Shown here one piece after another: positions 54,199 to 64,000 of a DNA stretch of 64,000 nucleotides. The first letter of the stretch is position 1. Each line of letters starts with the position of its first letter. The notes beneath the pieces were generated by a model that worked only from the letters and a program-made list of their open reading frames with translations, did not search any database and had not been told where the DNA came from. Both the position numbers and the translations under genes were made by a program. The DNA is from Brachybacterium avium (lineage in GTDB: Bacteria; Actinomycetota; Actinomycetes; Actinomycetales; Dermabacteraceae): contig NZ_CP022316.1 in assembly GCF_002216795.1 (NCBI RefSeq), positions 3,377,205 to 3,441,204 on the forward strand. Reading direction: 5' to 3'.

Positions 54199-55479
54199 AT
54201 GAGCAGCGAGCTGCGCACCTTCGACGGTGCCCGCGTCCTGGTCGGTGTCGGGGGAGGCATCGCCGCCTACAAGACCGCGCACCTGGTGCGCGGTCTTGTC
54301 GGTGACGGGGCCGATGTCCGGGTCATCCCCACCACCGCATCCCTCGAGTTCATCGGGGCCGCGACCTGGGAGGCGCTCAGCCACCATCCGGTGCTGACCT
54401 CGGTCTTCGAGGACGTCGACGAGGTCGCTCACGTCCGCCTCGGCCAGGAGGCCGAGCTGATGGTGATCGCGCCCGCCACGGCCGATCTGCTGGCCCGCCT
54501 GCGGATCGGCCGCGCCGATGACCTGCTGACCGCTTCCGCCCTGGTCGCCCGCACCCCGATCGTGGTGGCACCGGCGATGCACACCGAGATGTGGGAGCAC
54601 CCCTCCACGGTCGAGAACGTCGCCGTGCTGCGCGAGCGCGGTCTGATCGTGCTGGAACCGGCCGTCGGCCGGCTCACCGGTCCCGACTCCGGCGCGGGCC
54701 GGCTCCCCGAACCCGAGGCGATCCTCGAGGCCGCCCGCGCAGCGATCGCCGCGCCCCGGGATGCGCGCGGCGCCGTCCGCCGCGACCTAATGGGTCGGGA
54801 GCTGCTGATCACCGCCGGCGGCACCCGGGAGGACCTCGACCCGGTCCGCTACCTCGCCAACCACTCCTCGGGCAGGCAGGGCTGGGCACTCGCCCATGCC
54901 GCGCTCGCCCGTGGCGCCCGCGTGCGCCTGATCGCTGCGAACGTGGAGCTGGAGACCCCGCCCGGTGCCCTGCGCCTGGATGTGGGCAGCGCTGCCGAGC
55001 TCGCCGCACTGGTCGCCGAGCATCGCGGCCAGGTCGACGCTCTGGTGATGGCGGCCGCGGTCGCGGACTTCACCGCCGCCGAGCGGTCCGACTCCAAGAT
55101 CAAGAAGGACGAATCCGCCGGGGACGACAGCGAGGCGGTGCCCGTGCTCGCCCTGCGCCGCACCCAGGACATCCTGCGACTCAGTGTGCTCGAGCGCACA
55201 GAGGCCGGATCGGGGCGCCCGGTGATCGTCGGATTCGCCGCCGAGACCGGGGGAGGGGGCAGCAGCGCCTTGGACCTGGCGCGGCAGAAGGCTCGCCGCA
55301 AGGGCGCGGATCTGCTGGTCTTCAACGACATCACCGCCGGGGTGTTCGGCGCCACCGACAACTCCGTGCGCATCCTGGACCGCGGCGGCGAGGAGCTCGC
55401 CCGCGCCGAGGGCTCCAAGACCCTCGTCGCCCACGCCGTCCTCGATGAGCTCCTGCCCGCCCTGCCGGAAGTACCCTGA
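54199..55479 (+). CDS. coaBC: Bifunctional phosphopantothenoylcysteine decarboxylase / phosphopantothenate-cysteine ligase
   Basis: Two successive steps of coenzyme A synthesis in one 426-residue protein. The N-terminal FMN-dependent CoaC half has [18 protein letters not shown], the active-site His in [24 protein letters not shown] and [12 protein letters not shown]. The C-terminal CoaB half (from about residue 190) has [35 protein letters not shown], the catalytic KIKKD and LVFNDI. It starts 24 bases after rpoZ. Confidence 0.96.
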   Translation: MSSELRTFDGARVLVGVGGGIAAYKTAHLVRGLVGDGADVRVIPTTASLEFIGAATWEALSHHPVLTSVFEDVDEVAHVRLGQEAELMVIAPATADLLARLRIGRADDLLTASALVARTPIVVAPAMHTEMWEHPSTVENVAVLRERGLIVLEPAVGRLTGPDSGAGRLPEPEAILEAARAAIAAPRDARGAVRRDLMGRELLITAGGTREDLDPVRYLANHSSGRQGWALAHAALARGARVRLIAANVELETPPGALRLDVGSAAELAALVAEHRGQVDALVMAAAVADFTAAERSDSKIKKDESAGDDSEAVPVLALRRTQDILRLSVLERTEAGSGRPVIVGFAAETGGGGSSALDLARQKARRKGADLLVFNDITAGVFGATDNSVRILDRGGEELARAEGSKTLVAHAVLDELLPALPEVP

Positions 55480-55484
55480 ACCCC

Positions 55485-56693
55485 ATGACCACCAGCGAGC
55501 TGCGCACCTTCACGTCCGAATCGGTCACCGAAGGCCATCCCGACAAGATCTGCGATCAGATCTCCGACGCGATCCTCGATGATCTGCTGGCCCAGGACCG
55601 CGATGCCCGCGTGGCCGTGGAGACCATGGTGACCACCGGGCTCGTGCACGTCGCCGGTGAGGTCCGCACCAGCGGGTACAGCGATGTCGCGACGATCGTG
55701 CGCGACGTGATCCGCGAGATCGGCTACGACTCCTCCGAGAAGGGCTTCGACGCCGATTCCTGCGGCATCGAAGTCTCCATCGGCGCCCAGTCCCCGGACA
55801 TCGCCCAGGGGGTCGACACCTCCTTCGAAGCTCGCGGGGACGTGGCGGCGGAGACCTTCGCGAGGCTCGGCGCCGGTGACCAGGGGCTGATGTTCGGCTA
55901 CGCCTGCCGCGACACCCCCGAGCTGATGCCGCTGCCCATCCATGCCGCTCATCGCCTCACCCGCAACCTCTCCGCGGCTCGCCGCGATGACGTGCTCCCG
56001 TACCTGCGCCCGGACGGCAAGACCCAGGTCTCGATCGGCTACGACGAGGACGGCGTGGCCCGCAGCGTCGACGCGATCGTGGTCTCCACCCAGCACAGCG
56101 CCGAGGTGGACCTCGACAGCCAGCTGGCCCCGGCGATCTCGAAGGTCGTCATCGCCCCGGTGCTCGAGGACCTCGAGGACCTCGGCCTGGACACCTCCGG
56201 GGTGGTCACCCACATCAACCCCTCCGGCCGCTTCGTGCTGGGCGGCCCCAAGGGTGATGCGGGGCTGACCGGGCGCAAGATCATCGTGGACACCTACGGC
56301 GGCATGGCCCGTCACGGCGGCGGCGCGTTCTCCGGCAAGGACCCCTCGAAGGTGGACCGCTCCGGCGCCTACGCGATGCGCTGGGTGGCCAAGAACATCG
56401 TCGCCGCGGGGCTCGCCGACCGCTGCGAGGTGCAGGTCGCCTACGCCATCGGCGTCGCCGAGCCGGTGGGCCTGTACGTCGAGACCTTCGGCACCGGGCA
56501 CGTCCCCTCGCACCAGATCGCCGCCGCCGTCCGGAAGGTCTTCGACCTGCGTCCCGCCGCGCTCATCGACGCGCTGGACCTGCTGCGCCCGATCTACTCC
56601 CTGACCTCGGTGCACGGGCATTTCGGTCGCGAGCTGCCCGAGTTCACCTGGGAGCGCACGGACCGTGCCGAGGAGCTGGAGCGCGCCCTGTGA
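55485..56693 (+). CDS. metK: S-adenosylmethionine synthase
   Basis: Makes SAM from methionine and ATP. The 402-residue protein has [20 protein letters not shown] near the start, [46 protein letters not shown] and the glycine-rich P-loop-like [19 protein letters not shown]. It follows coaBC by 5 bases. TACCCT, 7 bases before the ATG, could be an extra leaderless promoter inside the coaBC end. The priA gene that often follows metK in actinobacteria is absent; hisI comes next with a GTGA overlap. Confidence 0.97.
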   Translation: MTTSELRTFTSESVTEGHPDKICDQISDAILDDLLAQDRDARVAVETMVTTGLVHVAGEVRTSGYSDVATIVRDVIREIGYDSSEKGFDADSCGIEVSIGAQSPDIAQGVDTSFEARGDVAAETFARLGAGDQGLMFGYACRDTPELMPLPIHAAHRLTRNLSAARRDDVLPYLRPDGKTQVSIGYDEDGVARSVDAIVVSTQHSAEVDLDSQLAPAISKVVIAPVLEDLEDLGLDTSGVVTHINPSGRFVLGGPKGDAGLTGRKIIVDTYGGMARHGGGAFSGKDPSKVDRSGAYAMRWVAKNIVAAGLADRCEVQVAYAIGVAEPVGLYVETFGTGHVPSHQIAAAVRKVFDLRPAALIDALDLLRPIYSLTSVHGHFGRELPEFTWERTDRAEELERAL

Positions 56694-57073
56694 CCACGCC
56701 CGATCCCCGCCTCGACCCCGCTCTCGCCTCGCGCCTCAAGCACGACGACGCCGGACTGCTCACCGCCGTGGTGCAGGACGCCACCGATCACCGTGTGCTG
56801 ATGGTCGGCTGGATGGATGACGAGGCGCTGCGCCGCACCCTGAGCACCGGACGCGTCACCTACTGGTCCCGCTCCCGCAGCGAATACTGGCGCAAGGGTG
56901 ACACCAGCGGGCACGTCCAGTGGGTGCGCTCGGTCGCCCTGGACTGCGATGGCGACACCCTGCTGGTGAGCGTCGACCAGGTCGGGGCGGCCTGCCACCG
57001 CGGCACCGACACCTGCTTCGACGGCGGCGACCTGGGCGCCCTCGTCCTGGATCCCACGGAGCGCACCTCATGA
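56690..57073 (+). CDS. hisI: Phosphoribosyl-AMP cyclohydrolase
   Basis: The third step of histidine synthesis, opening the adenine ring of PR-AMP. The 127-residue metal enzyme has [39 protein letters not shown] and the zinc/Mg site [16 protein letters not shown] followed by [10 protein letters not shown]. It has no fused HisE domain. It overlaps metK (GTGA) and trpE (ATGA), linking SAM, histidine and tryptophan genes in one transcription unit. Confidence 0.95.
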   Translation: MTTPDPRLDPALASRLKHDDAGLLTAVVQDATDHRVLMVGWMDDEALRRTLSTGRVTYWSRSRSEYWRKGDTSGHVQWVRSVALDCDGDTLLVSVDQVGAACHRGTDTCFDGGDLGALVLDPTERTS

Positions 57074-58649
57074 ACGATCGCACTGCCCGCGCAGAGGCCT
57101 ATCCCGAGCAGGTCGGGGGCCGCGAGGGCGACGCCCTCGGCGTCATCGTCCCGATCGCGAGACCTTCCGGGCGCTGGCCGCACGCCAGCGGGTGGTCCCG
57201 CTCAGCGTGCGGCTGCTGGCCGACGAGGACACCCCGGTCTCCCTCTACCGCCGACTGACGGACGACGGCGGCACTCGCGGCACCTTCCTGCTCGAATCCG
57301 CCGGGGAGGGCGAAGCCTCCCGCTTCTCGATCATCGGCACCCGGGCCCGCGCCGTCCTCACCGAGCGCGACGGGCAGGCGCACTGGCGCGGCGACGTCCC
57401 TGCCGGAGTCCCCACCTCCGGCAGCCCGGTGGAGGCCCTGCGCGCAGTGACCGGCGAGTTCCGCGCCGCCCGGCAACCCCACCTGCCGCCGTTCTCCGGC
57501 GGCATGGTCGGCTTCGTCGCCTATGACGCCGTCAGGCACTGGGAGAAGCTCGCCGCGTCCCCGCCGGACGAGATCGGGCTGCCCGACCTGTCGATGCTGC
57601 TGGCGCAGGATGTCGTGGTCCACGACGCGCACGACTCCACCGTGGTGCTGGTCGCCAACGCCCTGAACCTCAACGCCACCGATGACGGCGTGGACGCCGC
57701 CTATGACGACGCCCTCGCCCGGCTGGAGGTCATGCGGGAACGGCTGCGCACCCCTATCGCCGGCGGTGCGGTGGTCTACGACACCGTGCGCGAGCTCGAA
57801 CCCAAGGCCCGCACTTCGCAGCTCGAGTACGAGCAGGCCGTGCACGAGGCTGTCCGCGACATCATCGACGGCGAGATCTTCCAGGTGGTCCCCTCGCAGC
57901 GGTTCTCGCTGCCGATCGCCGCAGATCCGCTGGACGTCTATCGCGTGCTGCGGCGCATGAACCCCAGCCCGTACATGTATCTGCTGCGCACCGTCGACGC
58001 GGAGGGGGAGCCCATCGACGTGGTCGGGGCAAGCCCGGAGTCCCTGGTGACCGTGAGGGGGACCACCGCCACCACGCATCCGATCGCGGGCTCACGACCG
58101 CGCGGCACCACCCCGGAGGAGGACGAGCGGCTCGGGGCCGAGCTGCTCGCCGATCCCAAGGAGCGCTCCGAGCACCTGATGCTCGTCGACCTCGCCCGCA
58201 ACGACCTGCAGAAGTTCTGTGCGCCCGGGACCGTGGTGGTGCGCGACTTCATGCACCTGCAGCGCTTCTCCCACATCCAGCACATCGTCTCCACGGTCAC
58301 CGGGACGCTGCGCGAGGACGTCGAGGCCTACGACGCGCTGCGGGCCACGTTCCCGGCAGGAACGCTCTCCGGCGCCCCGAAGCCTTCCGCGATGCGGATC
58401 ATCGACCGGCTCGAGCCGGTGCGGCGCGGTGTCTACGGAGGCACCGTGGGCTACTTCGACTTCGCCGGCGACATGGATATGGCGATCGCGATCCGCACCG
58501 CCGTGATCAAGGACGGCACCGCCCACGTGCAGGCCGGCGGGGGAGTGGTCGCCGATTCGGACGCCACCATGGAGCATCGCGAGACGCAGTCGAAGGCCGC
58601 CGCCGCACTGCGAGCCGCCGCTGCCGCCGACACGCTGCGTCCGGCATGA
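57070..58649 (+). pseudogene. trpE: Anthranilate synthase component I, frameshifted near the N-terminus
   Basis: TrpE makes anthranilate from chorismate. The ATG at 57070 overlaps the hisI stop and opens [20 protein letters not shown] through DALGVIVP, but the conserved REETFRALA-like segment (RETFRALAARQRVVPLSV) and the rest are one base out of phase; the phase change is near 57151-57158. Without repair the first usable start is the GTG at 57192, which removes the beginning of the family domain but keeps the Trp-sensing LLES motif. One inserted base, e.g. C after 57156, gives 526 residues. Downstream signatures include IAGSRPRGTTPEED, MLVDLARNDL and FPAGTLSGAPK. Sequence error is likely. Confidence 0.85.
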
Positions 58650-59329
58650 GCGCGCAGGAGCCCGCCGCCCGACGCGGCCTGCCCGGCCGGCGCACCACCG
58701 TCCTCGCCGGCACCGCGGCCTCCGCACTGCTGGCCGGGACCACCCGCACCACCTGGATCGATGCGACGGCACCGGACCTGACCGGCACCCTGCAACAGGT
58801 CGACGTGCTCGGAGCGGATGCCGCCCCGGCGGTGCTGGCCCTGTCGCTGGTGGCGATCGCCGCCTCGCTGGCCACCTCTCTGTCCTCCAGCTGGCTGCGC
58901 TTCCTGACCGGTCCCGTGCTGCTGCTGACCGGGGCCGGGGCGATGCTCGCGGCGTTCGCCGTCGTGCGTGAGCCCGCCGCCGCGGCGGGCTCCGCCGTCA
59001 CCTCCGCCACCGGCGTGGTCGGCTCCGCGCTCGGAGCCGAGACCACCGCCTGGCCCCTGCTGGCCCTGGCACCCTCGCTCGCGGTGCTGGCTGTCGGAGT
59101 GCTGGTGCTGCTCGCGGGAGGCACCTGGCCACGCCGGGACCGCTACCGCAGCGCCGCCGTCACGACCGCTGCAGACCCGGCGGACGACCCTGCGGCGGCA
59201 TGGGACGCCCTCACCCGCGGGGAGGACCCCAGCGCCCAGGAGACCCCCAGCGCCCAGGAGCCCTGGGAGCAGACGCCTCCGCGCCCGCGGGACGTCCCCG
59301 GTCCGGAGGAGACGCCGACGTCCCGGTGA
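58646..59329 (+). CDS. Trp operon-associated integral membrane protein
   Basis: A 227-residue protein of the actinobacterial family found just after trpE. It has about four membrane helices (TVLAGTAASALLAGTTRTTW, AVLALSLVAIAASLATSL, LTGPVLLLTGAGAMLAAFAV, LALAPSLAVLAVGVLVLLAG), the family's TTW motif after helix one, and a hydrophilic C-terminal tail with a PSAQE duplication (an 18-base tandem repeat, about 59225-59260). The function is not known; a role in tryptophan metabolism is inferred only from context. ATGA overlap with trpE. Confidence 0.85.
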   Translation: MSAQEPAARRGLPGRRTTVLAGTAASALLAGTTRTTWIDATAPDLTGTLQQVDVLGADAAPAVLALSLVAIAASLATSLSSSWLRFLTGPVLLLTGAGAMLAAFAVVREPAAAAGSAVTSATGVVGSALGAETTAWPLLALAPSLAVLAVGVLVLLAGGTWPRRDRYRSAAVTTAADPADDPAAAWDALTRGEDPSAQETPSAQEPWEQTPPRPRDVPGPEETPTSR

Positions 59330-59440
59330 TGCCGCTCACCGGGTGCGCGACACCTCGCACGCGCCGATGGACGATGGACCATCCATCCCCCGGTGGCGTG
59401 GCACAATGGGCTCGACCGGGACCCAGACTGGAGAAGGAAC

Positions 59441-59755
59441 ATGCCGAAGAGCTACGCTGTGCCGCCGCCGCCCCACCACAACGAGGGCAAGACCGTCGCG
59501 GCTTGGACCATGAACCTCGGCATCGTGCTGGGCGCCCTCGCGATCGGCGTCGGAATGGTCTTCGCGGGCCTGAACATCCTGATCTGGGTGGGCGCCGCCG
59601 TCGTCCTGGTGGCCGTCATCATCGGCCTGGTGCTGTCCCGGACCGGCCTCGGCCAGCCCCGGCATTACGGCGAGGCACAGGCCGCCGCCACGGCCTCCGG
59701 CAGCTCCGACCGCAACGCGCGCGCAGCACATCCTGCCGAGGCCGACGCGAGGTGA
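59441..59755 (+). CDS. HGxxPAAW family membrane protein
   Basis: A 104-residue protein with two membrane helices (IVLGALAIGVGMVFAGL and ILIWVGAAVVLVAVIIGLVL), preceded by the family N-terminal motif, here HHNEGKTVAAW where HGxxPAAW is usual. The function is unknown. I start at the ATG at 59441 with GGAGAAGGA upstream; the frame to 59393 is not conserved. CACAAT at 59401-59406 may be a -10. It overlaps the DUF2752 gene (GTGA) and is a fixed member of the actinobacterial trp neighbourhood. Confidence 0.85.
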   Translation: MPKSYAVPPPPHHNEGKTVAAWTMNLGIVLGALAIGVGMVFAGLNILIWVGAAVVLVAVIIGLVLSRTGLGQPRHYGEAQAAATASGSSDRNARAAHPAEADAR

Positions 59756-60219
59756 CCTCGCCGGCGCGGCAGGAGCACGGCACGACAGCGCTCACCGCCC
59801 CTGCCAGGGGCCCGCGTCAGCTGCTGCTCCCGCTCGCGATCATCGCTTCCGGAGCCACCCTCGCCATCGCGGTGCAGCTGGTCTTCGATCCGTTCCGCAC
59901 CCATATCCCGCTGTGCGTGCTGAACCACCTCACCGGCCTGGAGTGCCCCGGCTGCGGAGCGATCCGCTCCGTGCATGCTCTGCTCGCCGGTGACCCGCTG
60001 CTCGCCCTGCGGAACAACGCGCTGGTGACCACGGCGATCCCGCTGGCCGGGATCGGTCTGGTGGCCTGGGCCGTACGGCGCTCGCGCGGGCTGCGCACGA
60101 ATCTGCTGCCCTCCAACACGGTGCTGCTGGTGCTGGTCGGGATCGCCGTCCTGTACGCGGTGCTGCGGAACCTGCCGATGTTCTGGTTCCTGGCCCCGAT
60201 CTCGTACGTGGGCGGCTGA
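59752..60219 (+). CDS. DUF2752 family membrane protein
   Basis: A 155-residue protein with three membrane helices. The DUF2752 signature is clear: [20 protein letters not shown], with its CPGCG, followed by [19 protein letters not shown]. The function is unknown. The GTG at 59752 overlaps the preceding stop, and the frame's upstream extension is a shadow. It sits between the HGxxPAAW gene and trpC. Confidence 0.9.
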   Translation: MTSPARQEHGTTALTAPARGPRQLLLPLAIIASGATLAIAVQLVFDPFRTHIPLCVLNHLTGLECPGCGAIRSVHALLAGDPLLALRNNALVTTAIPLAGIGLVAWAVRRSRGLRTNLLPSNTVLLVLVGIAVLYAVLRNLPMFWFLAPISYVGG

Positions 60220-60286
60220 CCCCGCCCCCGACATCTGCGGCGGCGCCCCGGCGCCATGCCACCCCGACCTGCTGCAGGAGGCCTGC

Positions 60287-61120
60287 GTGACCACCACCGG
60301 AACCGTCCTCGACGAGATCATCGTCGGCGTGCGGGAGGATCTCTCGGTCCGGCGTGCCGCCGTGCCGGACGCCGAGATCGTGCGCCTGGCCCAGGCCGCG
60401 CCGCCGGCCCTGGACACCGCTGCGCGGCTGCGCGGCGACGGCACCACCATGGGCCTGATCGCCGAGGTCAAACGGTCCAGCCCGTCCAAGGGGGCCCTGG
60501 CGGAGATCCCGGAACCCGCCGAGCTCGCCGCGGCATACGCCGGAGCGGGTGCCGGCGCGATCAGCGTGCTCACCGAGCAGCGCCGGTTCCGCGGCACGCT
60601 CGCCGACCTCGATGCGGTGCGGGCCCGGGTCGGCATCCCGGTGCTGCGCAAGGACTTCATGGTCGAGCCGTATCAGATGTACGAGGCACGAGCCCACGGC
60701 GCCGACCTGGTGCTGCTGATCGTCGCCGCACTCGAGGACACCCAGCTGCGGGACCTGTACGACCTCGCTGCCGAGCTCGGGATGCAGGCGCTGGTGGAGA
60801 CCCACACCGCGCCCGAGCTCGAGCGGGCGCTCGCCCTGGACGCGGAGATCATCGGCGTCAACGCCCGCAACCTCAAGGACCTCACCGTCGACCTCGGCCG
60901 GGCGGCGGAGCTGCTGCGCGGGATCCCCGCCGGGCCGCTCGCGATCGGCGAATCAGCGGTGGCCTCGGTCACCGACGTCGAGGCGTACGCCGCGGCCGGC
61001 GCTGACGGCGTCCTGGTCGGCGAGGCGCTGGTCACCTCCGGCGACCCCGCCGCTGCCGTCGGCTCGTACTGTCGGGTGGCCCGTCGCGGCCGCCCCCTCC
61101 CGGAAGGAGCTCAGGCATGA
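60287..61120 (+). CDS. trpC: Indole-3-glycerol phosphate synthase
   Basis: Converts CdRP to indole-3-glycerol phosphate. The 277-residue TIM barrel has the catalytic residues in [15 protein letters not shown] (Glu and Lys), [51 protein letters not shown] and [13 protein letters not shown]. It is not fused to TrpF. GTG start with GCAGGAGG upstream at 60274-60281. It overlaps trpB by ATGA. Confidence 0.96.
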   Translation: MTTTGTVLDEIIVGVREDLSVRRAAVPDAEIVRLAQAAPPALDTAARLRGDGTTMGLIAEVKRSSPSKGALAEIPEPAELAAAYAGAGAGAISVLTEQRRFRGTLADLDAVRARVGIPVLRKDFMVEPYQMYEARAHGADLVLLIVAALEDTQLRDLYDLAAELGMQALVETHTAPELERALALDAEIIGVNARNLKDLTVDLGRAAELLRGIPAGPLAIGESAVASVTDVEAYAAAGADGVLVGEALVTSGDPAAAVGSYCRVARRGRPLPEGAQA

Positions 61121-62472
61121 GCATCTCCGATCCCGAACGTATCGCCCCGGAGGACGTCCGCCTGGACCTCACCCGGCCCACATCCGAGCTGCGCTCCGAG
61201 ACCGGCCCGTACTTCGGGGACTTCGGAGGACGCTTCCTGCCGGAGGCGCTGGTCCCGGCGCTCGACGAGCTCATCGAGGTGTACGAGAAGGCGATCGTCG
61301 ACCCGGAGTTCACTGCCGAGCTGCGCCAGCTGGCCGCCGAGTACACGGGGCGGCCCTCCCTGCTCTCGGAGGCTCCGCGCTTCTCCCGGTTCGCCGGCGG
61401 TGCCCGGATCCTGCTGAAGCGGGAGGACCTGAACCACACCGGCAGCCACAAGATCAACAACGTGCTGGGCCAGGCGCTGCTGACCAAGCGGATGGGCAAG
61501 GCCCGGGTGATCGCCGAGACCGGAGCCGGCCAGCACGGCGTCGCCACCGCCACCGCCGCGGCGCTGTTCGGGCTGGACTGCACCATCTACATGGGTGGCG
61601 AGGACACCGAACGCCAAGCCCTGAACGTGGCCCGCATGCGCCTGCTGGGTGCGGACGTGGTCCCCGTCCAGCAGGGCTCGCGCACCCTCAAGGACGCGAT
61701 CAACGAGGCGTTCCGCGACTGGGTCGCCAACGTCGATACCACCCATTACCTGCTGGGCACCGTTGCCGGCCCGCATCCCTTCCCGGCGATGGTCCGCGAC
61801 TTCCACCGCATCATCGGCGAGGAGGCCCGGGCCCAGACCCTGCAGCGGGTGGGCCGGCTGCCCGATGCGGTTGTCGCCTGCGTCGGCGGCGGCTCCAACG
61901 CCATGGGGATCTTCCACGCCTTCCTCGACGACACCGACCCGCTGGTGCGGCTGATCGGCTGTGAGGCCGGCGGGGACGGCATCTCCTCCGGTCACCACTC
62001 GGCGACCATCACCGGCGGCACTGCCGGGGTGCTGCACGGTTCCCGCAGCTTCGTGATGCAGGACCAGGACGGCCAGACCATCGAGTCCCACTCCGTCTCC
62101 GCCGGGCTGGACTACCCCAGCGTCGGCCCCGAGCACGCCTGGCTGGCCGACATCGGCCGCGCCGAGTACCGGGCCGTCGACGACGGACCGGCGATGGATG
62201 CCTTCGCGCTGCTGTCGATGACCGAGGGCATCATGCCCGCGATCGAATCCGCGCACGCCCTGGCCGGCGCTCTCCAGCTGGGCCGCGAGCTCGGCGAGGA
62301 CGCCGTGATCCTGGTGAGCCTCTCCGGCCGCGGGGACAAGGACGTCGACACCGCCTCGACCTGGTTCGGCCTGGTGGGGGACGAGCCGGCCCGCGCCGAC
62401 CTGTCCGCGCTGCGGGCCGCCGCGCGCGAGACCAGCCCCGAGAGGGCAGCACAGAAGCACGAGGAGTCATGA
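61117..62472 (+). CDS. trpB: Tryptophan synthase beta chain
   Basis: The PLP enzyme joining indole with serine. The 451 residues show [16 protein letters not shown], the Schiff-base Lys in [20 protein letters not shown], the catalytic Glu and the [18 protein letters not shown] loop, [18 protein letters not shown] (phosphate pocket) and [18 protein letters not shown]-like [15 protein letters not shown]. It is the TrpB1 type that pairs with TrpA. ATGA overlaps on both sides. Confidence 0.97.
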   Translation: MSISDPERIAPEDVRLDLTRPTSELRSETGPYFGDFGGRFLPEALVPALDELIEVYEKAIVDPEFTAELRQLAAEYTGRPSLLSEAPRFSRFAGGARILLKREDLNHTGSHKINNVLGQALLTKRMGKARVIAETGAGQHGVATATAAALFGLDCTIYMGGEDTERQALNVARMRLLGADVVPVQQGSRTLKDAINEAFRDWVANVDTTHYLLGTVAGPHPFPAMVRDFHRIIGEEARAQTLQRVGRLPDAVVACVGGGSNAMGIFHAFLDDTDPLVRLIGCEAGGDGISSGHHSATITGGTAGVLHGSRSFVMQDQDGQTIESHSVSAGLDYPSVGPEHAWLADIGRAEYRAVDDGPAMDAFALLSMTEGIMPAIESAHALAGALQLGRELGEDAVILVSLSGRGDKDVDTASTWFGLVGDEPARADLSALRAAARETSPERAAQKHEES

Positions 62473-63320
62473 TGACCGCCGCCGACATGACCACCGCCGA
62501 CACCGCCCGGCTGCGGGCCGAGGAGGTCCTGGACCGCGCCCGCGGCGAGAACCGTGCCGCCCTCATCGCCTACCTGCCCGTCGGCTACCCCGACCTCGAG
62601 CGTTCGATCGAGGCAGCCAGGATCCTCATCGACCACGGCGCCGACATGATCGAGCTGGGCCTGCCGTACTCCGACCCCGTCATGGACGGTGCCGTGATCC
62701 AGCAGGCCGCCTCCGCCGCCCTGGCCGGCGGCACCCGCACCCGCCACGTGCTCGAAGCCGTCGAGGCCCTCTCCGGCCGCGGCGCCGCGATCCTGGTGAT
62801 GAGCTACTGGAACCCGATCCTCGCCTACGGCCCCGACGCCTTCGCGCGTGACCTCGCGGCCGCCGGCGGAGCCGGCGTGATCACCCCCGACCTCATCCCC
62901 GACGAAGGCGCCGACTGGATCACCGCCAGCGAGCAGCACGGGGTGGACCGCGTTTTCCTGGTCGCCCCGAGCTCCCCGCGCGACCGCCTCGCGTACGTGG
63001 CCTCGCACACACGCGGCTTCGTGTACGCCGCGAGCACCATGGGCGTCACCGGCACCCGCGCGAGCGTCTCCGCCGCCACGGAGGGCCTGGTCGAGCGGTC
63101 CCGTGCGGCCGGGGCGAAGAACGTCTGCGTGGGCCTGGGCGTCTCGAACGGTGAGCAGGCCGCGCAGGTGGGCGCGTACGCTGATGGAGTGATCGTCGGG
63201 TCCGCCTTCGTGCGTGCGCTGATCGACAACGAGGGCGACGACACGGCGGCCCGCACCGCCCTGGCGGCGGTGGCCGACGATCTGCGCGCCGGCGTCGAGC
63301 GCGCCCGCACCGAGACCTGA
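62469..63320 (+). CDS. trpA: Tryptophan synthase alpha chain
   Basis: Cleaves indole-3-glycerol phosphate and channels indole to TrpB. The 283-residue TIM barrel has both catalytic acids in [20 protein letters not shown] (Glu, Asp), [48 protein letters not shown] and [11 protein letters not shown] second ATG at 62472 follows the first at once. It overlaps the trpB stop. Confidence 0.96.
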   Translation: MMTAADMTTADTARLRAEEVLDRARGENRAALIAYLPVGYPDLERSIEAARILIDHGADMIELGLPYSDPVMDGAVIQQAASAALAGGTRTRHVLEAVEALSGRGAAILVMSYWNPILAYGPDAFARDLAAAGGAGVITPDLIPDEGADWITASEQHGVDRVFLVAPSSPRDRLAYVASHTRGFVYAASTMGVTGTRASVSAATEGLVERSRAAGAKNVCVGLGVSNGEQAAQVGAYADGVIVGSAFVRALIDNEGDDTAARTALAAVADDLRAGVERARTET

Positions 63321-63333
63321 GCGGAGGACGGAC

Positions 63334-64000
63334 ATGATCCCCAGCCCGTCGATCTCCGCGCTCTCCCTCGGACCGCTGACGATCCACTTCTATGCCCTGT
63401 GCATCCTCTCCGGGATCGCGGTGGCGATGTGGTGGGCGACGAAGCGGTGGGAGGCGCGCGGCGGGGATGGCGACACCCTGTTCGACATCATCTTCGTCGC
63501 GGTCATCGCCGGCATCGTCGGCTCCCGCATCTGGCACGTCCTCACCTCCCCGGAACCGTTCTTCGGCCCGGACGGGAACCCGCTCGCGGTGCTCTACATC
63601 TGGCAGGGCGGCCTCGCGATCTACGGCGGCGTGGCCGGTGGGGCGCTCGCGGTGTGGTTCATGGCGCGGCACAAGGGCGTCTCCTTCACCGCACTCGCAG
63701 ACACCGTCGCTCCCACCCTGCTGATCGCCCAGGTGCTGGGCCGCTTCGGCAACTGGTTCAACCAGGAGCTCTACGGCCCGCCGCTGGACACCTGGTGGGC
63801 GTGGAACGTCACCTGCGTGACGAACGGGGCGACCATCGGGGGCTGCGTCCCCGGCACCTACCATCCGACCTTCCTGTACGAGCAGCTGTGGAACCTCGCC
63901 GGGATCGCCGTGCTGCTGCTGCTCAGCCGCCGCTACCGGTGGGCCGGCGGCAGGGTCTTCTGGGCCTACGTCGCGATCTACTCCATCGGCCGTGCCTGGA
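63334..64000 (+). CDS. lgt: Prolipoprotein diacylglyceryl transferase (3' end outside window)
   Basis: Transfers diacylglycerol from phosphatidylglycerol to the lipobox Cys of prolipoproteins in the membrane. The first 222 codons are present. The start ATG at 63334 has GCGGAGG upstream and follows trpA by 13 bases. Several membrane helices are visible with the family signature VLGRFGNWFNQELYGPP (catalytic Arg and Asn region) and YHPTFLYEQLWN. The place after trpA is normal for actinobacteria. Confidence 0.95.
   Translation, partial: MIPSPSISALSLGPLTIHFYALCILSGIAVAMWWATKRWEARGGDGDTLFDIIFVAVIAGIVGSRIWHVLTSPEPFFGPDGNPLAVLYIWQGGLAIYGGVAGGALAVWFMARHKGVSFTALADTVAPTLLIAQVLGRFGNWFNQELYGPPLDTWWAWNVTCVTNGATIGGCVPGTYHPTFLYEQLWNLAGIAVLLLLSRRYRWAGGRVFWAYVAIYSIGRAW

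Noticed and set aside
57070-57200. trp attenuator or T-box before trpE
   Set aside because: hisI and trpE overlap, leaving no leader; no Trp-codon leader peptide is present.

Overview
The window is a gene-dense, GC-rich chromosomal stretch from an actinobacterium. The gene content and order (primary sigma factor near a topoisomerase IV pair, sepH, DUF4193/DUF3093/dut/DUF3710/DUF3159, suf cluster, efp-nusB, pyr operon, mihF-gmk-rpoZ-coaBC-metK, trp cluster) fit the order Micrococcales. A Brachybacterium-like (Dermabacteraceae) source is my inference from protein style and synteny, not a tested assignment. I found no rRNA, tRNA, insertion sequence, prophage or CRISPR array. Almost everything is core housekeeping, so I do not claim a new biological system.

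Layout. 1-8.2 kb: 3' end of sigA, a GNAT enzyme, a DUF7455 zinc-ribbon protein, parE translationally coupled to hisF, then a PadR-regulated ABC exporter with a frameshifted FtsX-type permease. 8.2-13.5 kb (mostly minus strand): small unknown proteins, an aldose-1-epimerase-like mutarotase, a membrane protein and parC. 13.6-24.5 kb: a GNAT/acyl-CoA ligase fusion, DUF5998, a phosphodiesterase, divergent sepH and DUF4193, DUF3093, dut-DUF3710-DUF3159, and a 23S rRNA-type uracil methyltransferase. 24.5-34.6 kb: aconitase behind two palindromic sites, dxs, convergent ctaA-map, an ABC exporter and a glutathionyl-hydroquinone-reductase-like protein. 34.7-42.5 kb: sufR-sufB-sufD-Rieske-sufC-DUF59 for Fe-S assembly, an ABC-F protein and a SatD-like regulator. 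42.5-53 kb: efp-nusB, then pyrR-pyrB-pyrC-PH-like-carA-carB-pyrF with a PyrR-binding RNA hairpin over the pyrR ribosome binding site. 52.8-57 kb: mihF-gmk, rpoZ, coaBC, metK, hisI. 57-64 kb: trpE, a trp-associated membrane protein, HGxxPAAW and DUF2752 membrane proteins, trpC-trpB-trpA and the 5' part of lgt.

Most operons are tightly packed with ATGA, GTGA or TGATG overlaps, and several genes that begin transcription units look leaderless (a TANNNT hexamer 6-7 bases before the start codon).

The most striking anomaly is six genes that are broken by a net -1 frameshift: an FtsX permease, DUF3159, ctaA, pyrB, carB and trpE. At least four are exactly repaired by lengthening a run of four G to five on the coding strand. 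Four of the six are essential-type biosynthesis or respiration genes, so homopolymer sequence error is the leading explanation, and they should not be read as true gene loss without checking the reads.
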